A stretch of 19,670 bases of DNA from Gammaproteobacteria bacterium (lineage in GTDB: Bacteria; Pseudomonadota; Gammaproteobacteria; Pseudomonadales; Halieaceae). Below the pieces are notes generated by a model. The model was not told the origin of the DNA. It saw only the letters and a program-made list of their open reading frames with translations, and did not search any database. Shown here in pieces: positions 5,959 to 14,057 of the stretch. The stretch lies in the NCBI GenBank assembly GCA_018222695.1, contig JAAEZV010000005.1:1-19670 (forward strand), read 5' to 3'. Numbering within the stretch: the first letter of the stretch is position 1; every line of letters starts with the position of its first letter. A program made the position numbers and the translations under genes.

Positions 5959-7600
5959 CCCCTCTGTCTGGGCGTGCTGCGTCGCCATGCTGCTGTGGAG
6001 CAATCTATCCTGGGCAGAGCTCTCGGCAACGGCGGACCGGCGCACCATCGCCATGGGTGAAACCCTGCGCCTGACGCTACTGGGCGATGCCGGCGAGCAA
6101 CCCGCCGAGATTGATCTCACGCCGCTGAATCGCGACTGGGAGATTCTGTCGCGCTCCAGCGCCACCAATGCGCGCTTCATCAACGGGCAAAACCAGGTTA
6201 CCCGCACACTCGAGATGGAGCTGGCGCCGCTGCGCCAAGGCACGCTGACCATTCCATCGCTCACGGCGGGCGGCCGAAGTACGACACCACTTGCCATTCG
6301 CGTAAACCCCGAACCAGTGGTGGCCCCAGGCGACGAGCTGGTGCTTTTCGACGCGAGCTTGGATGAACGCAGCGTCTACGTACAATCCGAGGTGATCCTC
6401 ACCGTGACCCTGCAACAGGCGATCAATCTGGATGGCGGCGAGATTTCGAACTTCGATATTCCTGATGCGGTTGTCGAAAACCTCGAGCGACGGTCTTTTC
6501 AGCGGCGCGTGGGTAATCGCACCTGGCTGGTCACGGAACTGCGGTATGCCGTGTACCCGCAGAAAAGTGGTGCGCTGAGAATTCCAGCCATCGGTTTTAC
6601 GGCGCGCGAAGTGCAGCCGGGGCGCTCCCTGTTGGGCGCGCGCCTTGGCAGGCGACTACGCATGGCATCCACGCCGCTGGAAATCGACGTTAAGAGCGTA
6701 CCCACCAGCTTCCCCGGTGAGGTATGGCTGCCCGCCCGGGCGCTCACGCTGGAAGAGAACTGGTCCATCGACCCGGCATCCTTGAATGTGGGCGACTCCA
6801 CAACACGTACCCTCACCCTGACCGCCAGAGGGCTGCAGGGGAGTCAGCTCCCTCCGCTGAGTAGCGTTCAGGGCGCCGTCAACATTCCCGAGCTCCGGTT
6901 TTATCCCGACCAGGAATCCATTGACCAGAGTGAATTGGCTGAGGGGCTGCAGGGCCGACGCGTGCAAAGCGAGGCGCTGGTCGCGCGATCAGGCGGCACT
7001 TGGACCTTGCCCGAGATTCGCGTGCCTTGGTGGAATATCGAAACAGACCGCCTGGAGTTCGCCACGTTGCCTGCCAGAACGGTCGTCGTGACCGCCATCC
7101 AGACCGCCGATCAAATCAATGACACGACCCTCTCCCCAAACACCTCGACGGCCGGCACCATCCTCCCGCTCTGGCTGTGGGCTGTCAGCACCGCAGGCTG
7201 GCTGGTGTCGCTTGCGCTAGGCATTCTGCTCTGGCTGAGTCGCAGTCAAACCGCGGGGCCATCGCCAACATCGGGCGGCGCCAAAGCCAAGTCCGCCTCA
7301 GTCCGGCAAGCGTTGGTCGAAATCAGAAAAGCCGCGGAGCAGCAGGATGCTACGCTACTCAGAAAAGCGATTCTGCAGTGGGCAGACCTCCATCACGAGC
7401 AGAGATTTTTGTCGCTGGAAGCACTCGCTCGCGTCAGCACCGAACCCCTCGCAACGCGCCTAAGCGCAGTGGATCGGTCACTTTATGGAGATGGTGAGAT
7501 AGCCGGGGCGCTGGACGGACTGATCGATACGCTGCGTGAGGAGCCCGCGCCTCAAAGTCGGGGCACAGGCAGCAACACACTGGCGCTCTATCCCTCATGA
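5939..7600 (+). CDS. BatD-like secreted/anchored protein
   Basis: A 553-residue protein with a signal peptide (MNRSVGNPSVWACCVAMLLW..., probable cleavage after SWA near residue 26). A large periplasmic beta-rich region follows, with a BatD-like opening: a strand-rich segment, then LNRDWEILSRSSATN and the pattern APLRQGTLTIPS. One transmembrane helix lies near 410-440, and a helical cytoplasmic tail of about 110 residues ends the protein. This is the DUF11/BatD 'oxygen tolerance' architecture. The ATG at 5939 is backed by AGGAG (5930-5934) and lies within the end of the BatB/C gene; upstream in-frame ATGs are read-through. It is the last gene of the operon. Confidence 0.88.
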   Translation: MNRSVGNPSVWACCVAMLLWSNLSWAELSATADRRTIAMGETLRLTLLGDAGEQPAEIDLTPLNRDWEILSRSSATNARFINGQNQVTRTLEMELAPLRQGTLTIPSLTAGGRSTTPLAIRVNPEPVVAPGDELVLFDASLDERSVYVQSEVILTVTLQQAINLDGGEISNFDIPDAVVENLERRSFQRRVGNRTWLVTELRYAVYPQKSGALRIPAIGFTAREVQPGRSLLGARLGRRLRMASTPLEIDVKSVPTSFPGEVWLPARALTLEENWSIDPASLNVGDSTTRTLTLTARGLQGSQLPPLSSVQGAVNIPELRFYPDQESIDQSELAEGLQGRRVQSEALVARSGGTWTLPEIRVPWWNIETDRLEFATLPARTVVVTAIQTADQINDTTLSPNTSTAGTILPLWLWAVSTAGWLVSLALGILLWLSRSQTAGPSPTSGGAKAKSASVRQALVEIRKAAEQQDATLLRKAILQWADLHHEQRFLSLEALARVSTEPLATRLSAVDRSLYGDGEIAGALDGLIDTLREEPAPQSRGTGSNTLALYPS

Positions 7601-7621
7601 CAAGCTGAAATCAAGCGATCT

Positions 7622-10240
7622 CTAGGCGGGTTCAGTCAGAGCCCGATTCAATACCTCAAAAACGTCCTTGGGTAGCGGATCAATCGCAGCAAGCCGCTCG
7701 AGCTCTGCCCGCATTGTCTCCTGACCGACTGCATAACGACGCCAGCGCGTCATCGGCGCGAGCATGCGTGCCGCGATCTGGGGATTGCTCGCCTGCAGGC
7801 GCTCAATCACCTCGCTCATCAAACGATAGCCGGCACCATCGCTGCGATGAAAGGCGATCGGATTGCCACCGGCAAAGGCGCCAATCAGTGCTCTCAACTT
7901 GTTCGGATTGCGCCAGTCGAATGCCGGGTGGGTCATGAGCGCCCTCACGCTCTCGACACAATCCGTCCCTGGGCGGGTCGCCTGAACCGTCAGCCACTGA
8001 TTGACCACCAGCGCCTCGTGCTGCCACTGCGCATAGAAGTCCGCCAGTGCTGCCTCTCGACTTTCAAGCTGTTCGTAGTGGGTGATCCAGCGCAACGCCG
8101 CAAGGCGGTCCGTCAGATTGTCCGCACGCTCAAAAAGGTTGTGCGCGGCATCGAGTTGCGCAGGATTCGCCGCCAGCAAATAATCCTGAGCAAGGTGCCG
8201 CAACGCGCGCAGACCAATATCATCGGCGTGAGGTGAGTAAGCCAGTGGCGCCGAGTTGTCTGACAGCACTTTTTGCCAAACCGTCTCCAACGCTCCACCC
8301 AATGACGCTTTCACCTGTCGTCGCTGATGATGAATCTGGCTGACGTTGACCAAACCCTGCTGAGCGGCCCGATCCGCAAGATACTCCTCGCTGGGCAAAG
8401 CCAATGTGAGCGCCTTCATGGCCGGGTCCATCGACCCCATCAGCACCTGTTCGCAGGCCTCTAATAATCCCTGCGGCAAGTTTGTATCTGTATCCACCTC
8501 CGCAGCCTCAATCGCTCTCGCCAACAGTGTTTGCGCCGCGTCCCAGGCGACAAAGGCGTCGTCATCCGCGGCCATAAGTATCAACAAGTCCGCCTCGGTG
8601 TGGTGTACCGTGGCGCGCACCGGCGCCGAAAAACCGCGCAGGCATGAGAGCACGGGTTTCGAGGGCACGTCTTCAAAGGTGAATGTCTGTTCCCGCTCGG
8701 TGAGCTCTAGCACGCGCGTGGTCCCGTCACCGACAGACAGGGGCTGACCATCGACCAGCAGACCGGTCGCCACAGGAATGACTAGCGGCTCGTTTTCCTG
8801 CTGCGCGGAGGCCGCTGGATTATGCTGCTGAAGGGTCAGCTGGTAACGCCGAGTGTCGGCGTCGTAATGCTCACTGAATACCACTTCGGGCGTGCCCGCC
8901 TGCTCGTACCAGCGCCTGAACTGCTCCAGATCGCGCCCGGACGCCTCCGCCAGGCAGTCAACAAAGTCATCGCAGGTCACCGCCTGCCCATCGAATCGCT
9001 CAAAATACAGTGAGGTGCCTGCATGGAACGCCTCAGCACCCAGCAGCGTGTGCAGCATGCGCACCACCTCCGCACCCTTTTCGTAAACCGTGAGGGTGTA
9101 GAAGTTCGAAATATCGACGAAGGCGTCGGGGCGCACGGGATGCGCCAACGGGCCCGCATCTTCGGCAAATTGGTGCGTGCGCAGAAACAGCGCGTCCTCC
9201 ACCCGCTTGACCCCTCGGGAGTTCATATCGGCGGAGAACTCACTGTCGCGAAAGACCGTGAATCCCTCTTTCAGGCTGAGCTGAAACCAGTCCCGGCAGG
9301 TGACGCGGTTTCCCGAGTAGTTATGAAAGTACTCGTGGGCCACCACCGCCTCAACGCGCTGAAACCCCATGTCAGTGGTGATATCGGGGTGGGCAAGCAC
9401 GCAAGAGGTGTTGAAGACATTGAGGCCCTTGTTCTCCATGGCGCCCATGTTGAAATCATCCACCGCAACGATGTTATAGAGATCGAGGTCGTACTCGAGG
9501 CCGTACACCTGCTCGTCCCAACGCATCGCCGCCTTGAGTGCGCTCATGGCGTAATCGCAGTACCCGAGATCTTTCTCCTCCACCCAGATATTCAGATCCA
9601 CCACCCGGCCAGAGCAGGTGGTAAAGACGTCACTCACAGGCTTCAGGTCTCCAGCGACCATGGCAAACAAATACGAAGGTTTAGGGAAAGGGTCGTGCCA
9701 CACCACACGGTGCCGACCGCTATCCAAATCTTCCTCACTGATTTTGTTGCCATTACTGAGCAGCACCGGGCACTCCGCGCGATCCGCCTCTAGGGTGACG
9801 GTGTAGACCGCAAGCACATCGGGGCGGTCGGGGAAGTAGGTGATTTTCCTGAACCCCTCCGCCTCGCACTGGGTGCAATAGGCGCTCTGTGAGCGGTAAA
9901 AGCCCTCCAGTGAGGTATTTTCTTCGGGGCAGATGGTCACGCAGGTGCGCAGGGTGAATCGATCTGGAACCGAGGCCACACTCAGCTCTGTATCGCTCGC
10001 GGTGTAATCATCCTCGGTCAGGCGCTCACCGTTCAACTCAATCCATTGCAGTGACAACTGCTCCCCATCAAGCTTGAGGCCACCTTGACCACTGCCCTGC
10101 CTCACCATATCGAGAGTTGCCGTGACCTCGGTGCGTCCCGGCGAAATCTGCACCAGCAAATCAACCGTCGTCACCGCAAACTCCGGTGCGGCATAGTCCC
10201 TGCGGTAGATTGTGCCGGGTAACCCTTCTCTCAACGCCAT
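7622..10240 (-). CDS. pepN: Aminopeptidase N (M1 family)
   Basis: An 872-residue zinc metallo-aminopeptidase that removes N-terminal residues from peptides in the cytoplasm. It has the substrate-anchoring GAMEN motif (about 266-270), the zinc motif HEYFH (302-306) and the third ligand Glu325 in LKEGFTVF, giving the HExxH-18-E spacing of M1 enzymes. Length and layout match the 870-residue E. coli PepN. The ATG at 10240 shares one base with the upstream gene's TAA (TAATG), so it is translationally coupled. It is the last gene of the long minus-strand unit and ends 21 bp from the converging Bat operon. Confidence 0.98.
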   Translation of the reverse strand: MALREGLPGTIYRRDYAAPEFAVTTVDLLVQISPGRTEVTATLDMVRQGSGQGGLKLDGEQLSLQWIELNGERLTEDDYTASDTELSVASVPDRFTLRTCVTICPEENTSLEGFYRSQSAYCTQCEAEGFRKITYFPDRPDVLAVYTVTLEADRAECPVLLSNGNKISEEDLDSGRHRVVWHDPFPKPSYLFAMVAGDLKPVSDVFTTCSGRVVDLNIWVEEKDLGYCDYAMSALKAAMRWDEQVYGLEYDLDLYNIVAVDDFNMGAMENKGLNVFNTSCVLAHPDITTDMGFQRVEAVVAHEYFHNYSGNRVTCRDWFQLSLKEGFTVFRDSEFSADMNSRGVKRVEDALFLRTHQFAEDAGPLAHPVRPDAFVDISNFYTLTVYEKGAEVVRMLHTLLGAEAFHAGTSLYFERFDGQAVTCDDFVDCLAEASGRDLEQFRRWYEQAGTPEVVFSEHYDADTRRYQLTLQQHNPAASAQQENEPLVIPVATGLLVDGQPLSVGDGTTRVLELTEREQTFTFEDVPSKPVLSCLRGFSAPVRATVHHTEADLLILMAADDDAFVAWDAAQTLLARAIEAAEVDTDTNLPQGLLEACEQVLMGSMDPAMKALTLALPSEEYLADRAAQQGLVNVSQIHHQRRQVKASLGGALETVWQKVLSDNSAPLAYSPHADDIGLRALRHLAQDYLLAANPAQLDAAHNLFERADNLTDRLAALRWITHYEQLESREAALADFYAQWQHEALVVNQWLTVQATRPGTDCVESVRALMTHPAFDWRNPNKLRALIGAFAGGNPIAFHRSDGAGYRLMSEVIERLQASNPQIAARMLAPMTRWRRYAVGQETMRAELERLAAIDPLPKDVFEVLNRALTEPA

Positions 10241-11070
10241 TACGCTGCCACCTTGATTTCGACTTCGTAGCCACCAAATTTGCGCATGTTTAACACGCCC
10301 GTATCGAGCATTAGGTACTGTCCTTTAATCCCCATCAGTGTGCCTTCCACAACCGCCTGTTTATCGAAATTGTGTGCCTTCACCTTCTCTGGCCAGCTCA
10401 GCACCGGATAGCTGATTTTGGTCTCTGGGGCATCGTCCAGAAGCTGAAATGCCGCCTCGCCGTGCTGCAACTGCAGATCGGCTATCCCCTGCGCACAACT
10501 TGTCATCAATTGCTGACGTATTTGCTCCAGATCCTGATCCGCGCCGTTACCTTTCAGCATGGTCTGCCACGCCGTGCGGTCACCAACTTCCTTGGCCAGA
10601 AGTACTTCCAATAGCCCCGAGAAATATCGCGTCTGCACCCGTGCAATGGGTTTGGCTTGCGTGGCACCCTGATCAATCCAGCGGGTCGGCAACTGGGTTT
10701 CACGCGTGATACCCACTTTCACGTTGGAGGTATTGGCCAGATACACAATATGGGGCACCTGACAGTGATTTTCGGCCCAGTCGGGTTCCCGACAGGTTCC
10801 CTCCGCCAGATGACACTTCTCCGGGCTGACAATACAGCTATCGCACGCCGCCAGTTTGCGAAAGCACGGAAAGCAGTAGCCCTGATTAAAACTTTTCTTG
10901 GTGAGTCGGTCGCAGGCAACACACTCAATCCTGCCCGTGAATTCAAGGCGCAGAGATTGCCCGAGCTGGTCGTTCAGGCAGAGCGCCCCCTGCTCGGGAA
11001 ACACGGTGTAGCGGACCGTTTCCGCCAACTCGGTTTGCATCTTTCTCAGGCAACCCTGCCAGTCAGTCAT
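10240..11070 (-). CDS. DUF2797 zinc-cysteine protein
   Basis: A 276-residue DUF2797 protein of unknown function. The N-terminal third has paired cysteines suggesting one or two zinc sites: C50xxC53, C66xxC69, C77xxC80, plus Cys 86, 93 and 103. The middle segment HIVYLANTSNVKVGITR (about 107-123), followed by RWIDQGA and Glu155 in GLLEVLLAKE, resembles the strands and helix of a GIY-YIG nuclease fold. This is visual likeness only. The start at 11070 is preferred over 11106 because AAGGAG (minus strand, 11083-11078) lies 7 nt upstream; this overlaps the DUF1315 gene by 8 nt. It is coupled to pepN downstream. Confidence 0.9.
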   Translation of the reverse strand: MTDWQGCLRKMQTELAETVRYTVFPEQGALCLNDQLGQSLRLEFTGRIECVACDRLTKKSFNQGYCFPCFRKLAACDSCIVSPEKCHLAEGTCREPDWAENHCQVPHIVYLANTSNVKVGITRETQLPTRWIDQGATQAKPIARVQTRYFSGLLEVLLAKEVGDRTAWQTMLKGNGADQDLEQIRQQLMTSCAQGIADLQLQHGEAAFQLLDDAPETKISYPVLSWPEKVKAHNFDKQAVVEGTLMGIKGQYLMLDTGVLNMRKFGGYEVEIKVAA

Positions 11071-11335
11071 GACTCGACTCCTTCCATGCCAGCGGCTGGG
11101 GATCATCGCAGCTGTCCCCCGCTTTGGCTCCCTTGTCGATGAATCCCACTCGTTCGTTTGGCGGCAGGTGGATTTCGCCCCAGGTGATCACCGCCTGCAT
11201 GGCATGCTGACGCTGCTCTTCGGTCAATGATCTGCCATCCGGCCATCGGCCAGTCGACAGCGAGGTCACCAACTGGTCGTAAACCTGTCGATCCATTTGC
11301 TGAACCGATTGTCGATAGTCATCCGCCACGCTCAC
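11063..11335 (-). CDS. DUF1315 (YeaC-like) small protein
   Basis: A 90-residue protein resembling E. coli YeaC (DUF1315): GRWPDGRSLTEEQRQHAMQA, then VITWGEIHLPPNERVGFI is the family signature. Function is unknown, and no membrane segment or signal peptide is seen. The annotated start is GTG at 11335 in a GTGA overlap with the rhomboid stop. A second GTG at 11329 has better spacing (9 nt) from the GGGAG upstream and may be the true start. It overlaps the DUF2797 gene by 8 nt, so rhomboid, this gene, DUF2797 and pepN form one coupled run. Confidence 0.88.
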   Translation of the reverse strand: MSVADDYRQSVQQMDRQVYDQLVTSLSTGRWPDGRSLTEEQRQHAMQAVITWGEIHLPPNERVGFIDKGAKAGDSCDDPQPLAWKESSHD

Positions 11336-11967
11336 CGACTCCCGAATAATGTGGGCAACCCACTGATCACGACACCCAGAACCCAGCCGGCCAATAGCCC
11401 CCCCACATGGGCGCCATTAGCAATCGCACCCGCACCGATAAACTCCATGCTTCCTACCATCCCGATCAGCAGCCAGATCATCATGAAAGCGAAAATGGCC
11501 ATAGGCGGCGGCGTGATCCAACCGGGCCTGCGCCACTGGGTCGCCATGATCAGACCCATAAAGGCGTACACCACACCGGACATGCCGCCGAACACGGACG
11601 GCCCCTCCCACCAGTACTGGCAATAATTGCTGAGCATCGCACTGATCACATAGAGGCCAAGCAGGTTGACCGCGCCCAGCCGGTGCTCAATACGCTGGCC
11701 AAACTCCCACAGCCACAAGCAATTAAAGACCACGTGCAACCAGCCAAAATGAATCAACGTGGGGGTCACCAGACGCCACCAGTCCCCCCACTCACCAAAT
11801 GCAACGTAGCCTCCAGCGGCACGAAATGGCACAAAATTAAATAACTCCAGCATGCCCACCCATTGCAGTGGGTAGAAAAGCAGGAAGCAAACACTGGTCA
11901 CTACCACCAGAGAGAAGGTGGCAGGCGCGCGTTGAATCGCCAAAGGCGCGCTATTTAACGAGGGCAT
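11332..11967 (-). CDS. Rhomboid family intramembrane serine protease
   Basis: A GlpG-class six-helix membrane protease cleaving transmembrane segments. Numbered from the longer start at 12000, it has WWRLVTPTLIHFGWLHVVFN (about 74-93; His84, His89 and Asn93 match the GlpG oxyanion-site residues), the catalytic serine in GGMSG (Ser141) and the catalytic histidine in NGAHVGG (His198). So Ser-His catalysis looks intact. The cytoplasmic N-domain of E. coli GlpG is missing, as in short rhomboids. The ATG at 11967 overlaps nadK by 17 nt; an ATG at 12000 would overlap by 50 nt. Neither has a clear Shine-Dalgarno. Confidence 0.93.
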   Translation of the reverse strand: MPSLNSAPLAIQRAPATFSLVVVTSVCFLLFYPLQWVGMLELFNFVPFRAAGGYVAFGEWGDWWRLVTPTLIHFGWLHVVFNCLWLWEFGQRIEHRLGAVNLLGLYVISAMLSNYCQYWWEGPSVFGGMSGVVYAFMGLIMATQWRRPGWITPPPMAIFAFMMIWLLIGMVGSMEFIGAGAIANGAHVGGLLAGWVLGVVISGLPTLFGSR

Positions 11968-12829
11968 CTGACCAGCGAAGTTTGTCTCGGCAGCTGGCAT
12001 AAAAGCTGTACCCCGGAGGGTGCAGCAAGGTCAGTTCGCGGGCCTTTTTACGAATGCGGACGGAGTCACCCGGGAGCGCGGTGATCGAGATCTGCCCGTC
12101 GCAGGTGATTGGTGGGTGGATGTCATTGCGGGACACCACATCAATGCGAATTTCGCTCTGCCCACTCACCACAATCGGGCGACTGGTTAGCGAATGCGGG
12201 AACATGGGTACCAAGACCAAGGCATCGAGGCCGGGGTACATGATCGGGCCACCCGCTGACAGTGAATACGCGGTCGAACCCGTCGGCGTGGCCACCAACA
12301 GTCCATCAGCATTGAGCCGATAAACAAACTCGCCATCGATACTGAGCTCAAATTCAATCATCTGCGCCGACGCACCGGAGTTCACGACGATGTCATTCAA
12401 AGCCTCGCCGCGTCCAATCACCTGCTCGCCCCGCCAAACCTCGGTATCTAATAAAAACCGCCGCTCGCTGATAAAATCGCCGTCGAGTACCGCACTGACT
12501 TGATCAATCAATTCGTCGGGGCTGACATCCGTCAGGAATCCCAAGCGTCCGCGATTGACCCCGATTACTGGCGTGTCGTGCTTGACCAGTGTCCGGGCCG
12601 CACTCAGCAAACTGCCATCACCGCCGATCACAATGGCCAGATCCACCATCGCACCGATTTGGTCGCGAGACTCCATTTCCCGCTTTTCAAAGTGAGACAG
12701 CGTAGCCATACGGTCTTCAATAGTGACCTGCAGCCCGCGATCATCCAGCAGGTTAAGGAGCCCGGAAACAACCTCCTCAACGCCGGGGTGCTCCCGGCGC
12801 CCGAGCAGGCCCACGTGGTTAAAAGTCAT
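11951..12829 (-). CDS. nadK: NAD kinase
   Basis: ATP-dependent NAD kinase making NADP+, about 292 residues. It has the diagnostic GGDG motif (about 69-72, in IVIGGDGSLL), GVNRGRLGFLTD, ALNDIVVN and the ATPTGSTAYSLSAGGP nucleotide-binding block. Three closely spaced starts are possible: GTG 12838, ATG 12835 and ATG 12829. The last is chosen because MTFNHVGLLGR aligns with the usual N-terminus and GGTGA lies 5 nt before it. It sits about 30 nt after the glycosyltransferase gene and overlaps the rhomboid gene. It is cytoplasmic and essential in most bacteria. Confidence 0.98.
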   Translation of the reverse strand: MTFNHVGLLGRREHPGVEEVVSGLLNLLDDRGLQVTIEDRMATLSHFEKREMESRDQIGAMVDLAIVIGGDGSLLSAARTLVKHDTPVIGVNRGRLGFLTDVSPDELIDQVSAVLDGDFISERRFLLDTEVWRGEQVIGRGEALNDIVVNSGASAQMIEFELSIDGEFVYRLNADGLLVATPTGSTAYSLSAGGPIMYPGLDALVLVPMFPHSLTSRPIVVSGQSEIRIDVVSRNDIHPPITCDGQISITALPGDSVRIRKKARELTLLHPPGYSFYASCRDKLRWSDALVK

Positions 12830-12859
12830 GGTCATCACCGGGGGGCTTGATCGCTGTGT

Positions 12860-14056
12860 TCATCTGCTCACCCGCTCCTCTGATACTCGTAACAAAGCGC
12901 GGCGCAGATCGTGCGCCACCTCGAAGTCAGCCAATTGTAACGCTGCAGTCCGGGTTGCGGCACTGGCATGCAGTTGCCAAAGCGACTCGTCATTCATGAG
13001 TTGATGCACGGTCATAGACATCTGCTCCGGACCCGCGGCAGCCAGTACGCCCTCTCCCAGCTCGGCGTGCGCGCGCCGCACCCCCTCCCGGGTAGTAATC
13101 ACGGGCAATCCCTGGGACATGGCATTGACCAGCTTGGTATCCACGTGCTGCTCGAACATCAGCGGCTCAATGACCGCCCGACAGCCCAAATCGCGCACCT
13201 GCTGTCGACTTCCGCTGTGAAGATAAACGTTATTGTTAGCGGCGGCCAGCTCTCTCAATGGCGATGGCGGTGCCATACCGACGAGGTGCAGCTCGGTGTC
13301 AGCGAGCGTGCGTTGCCCCGGGGTCCACACCTCTCTCAGCAACCACTCGAGACTGGCCAGGTTGCGATCGTCGCCGAGATAACCGGCATAACCCACCCGC
13401 TGGTGCGTTTCGCCCCAAGTTGTCGGTTCTCCCAGCACGATCTCCGGTCTGAACTGACCAAAAGAGGGGTTCAGCTGCCTGAATGACAGTCCTTGCGCCA
13501 ATAGTTCGCCCGCGACCTCGGGTTTCGCAAACACAGCCGATACCGACTGGAGTGCGCCCTTCTCGCACTGGCTCAGCGCACGCTGCTCGCGCTGCCTGAG
13601 CCAGCGCCACCAGGTGCTGGATCGCGCTTTCGACTCGCAGCGGTGAGCGAGATAGTAAACGGGCATATTTTGTCGTGCAGGCAGATACGGTGTCGCCAGC
13701 AGGTCGTCGATCACGACTGCATCAAAGGCTTCTGCCCGTCGCTGAATAGCGGCCTGAAGGCGCGCGTTAACGATGTCTGTACCCAGCCGTGCTTTCGCGA
13801 GACCACGCAGACCGGCGACAGCCGGCTGATCGGCGGAGCTCGCGGGGAAGCCCCCGGCGGCGCGTACCGAGGCAAAGTGATCACGCAGCTTCTGCAGTTC
13901 CTGGTCGTCAATGGGACCGGCGATCGCCAAAGACAGATCAAAATCTCGCGCTAATACACCCACGACGATCCGCGTTTCCCGACTCAGCCCCGCGGCGCCG
14001 GTCAGTCGATCGACGGTGGTGAGATACAAAACCTGTGGGCGACCCGGCGCCGACAT
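12860..14056 (-). CDS. GT-B fold glycosyltransferase (GT4-like)
   Basis: A 398-residue protein that looks like a GT-B glycosyltransferase. The N-terminal half opens with a Rossmann strand (QVLYLTT) and has FDAVVIDDLL near 111-120. The C-terminal half has VGYAGYLGDDRN (about 221-232), TELHLVG and the nucleotide-sugar site IEPLMFEQHVDTKLVNAMSQ followed by GLPVITT (about 296-322). No signal peptide or membrane span is seen. Sugar donor and acceptor are unknown. It lies one base after the lipA stop and just before nadK, an unusual location for a lone glycosyltransferase. The asparagine-synthase-like gene nearby might share an exopolysaccharide context, but that is speculation. Confidence 0.82.
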   Translation of the reverse strand: MSAPGRPQVLYLTTVDRLTGAAGLSRETRIVVGVLARDFDLSLAIAGPIDDQELQKLRDHFASVRAAGGFPASSADQPAVAGLRGLAKARLGTDIVNARLQAAIQRRAEAFDAVVIDDLLATPYLPARQNMPVYYLAHRCESKARSSTWWRWLRQREQRALSQCEKGALQSVSAVFAKPEVAGELLAQGLSFRQLNPSFGQFRPEIVLGEPTTWGETHQRVGYAGYLGDDRNLASLEWLLREVWTPGQRTLADTELHLVGMAPPSPLRELAAANNNVYLHSGSRQQVRDLGCRAVIEPLMFEQHVDTKLVNAMSQGLPVITTREGVRRAHAELGEGVLAAAGPEQMSMTVHQLMNDESLWQLHASAATRTAALQLADFEVAHDLRRALLRVSEERVSR

Positions 14057-14057
14057 G

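Noticed and set aside
5506..6297. 263-codon minus-strand open frame with Leu/Phe-rich, membrane-like C-terminus
   Set aside because: The hydrophobicity is the reverse complement of the Gln/Glu/Asp-rich linker of the BatB/C fusion; it is a shadow frame.
9023..9793. Long 256-codon plus-strand open frame
   Set aside because: It lies wholly antisense to pepN, whose zinc and GAMEN motifs are intact in the same bases; the translation has no recognisable domain.
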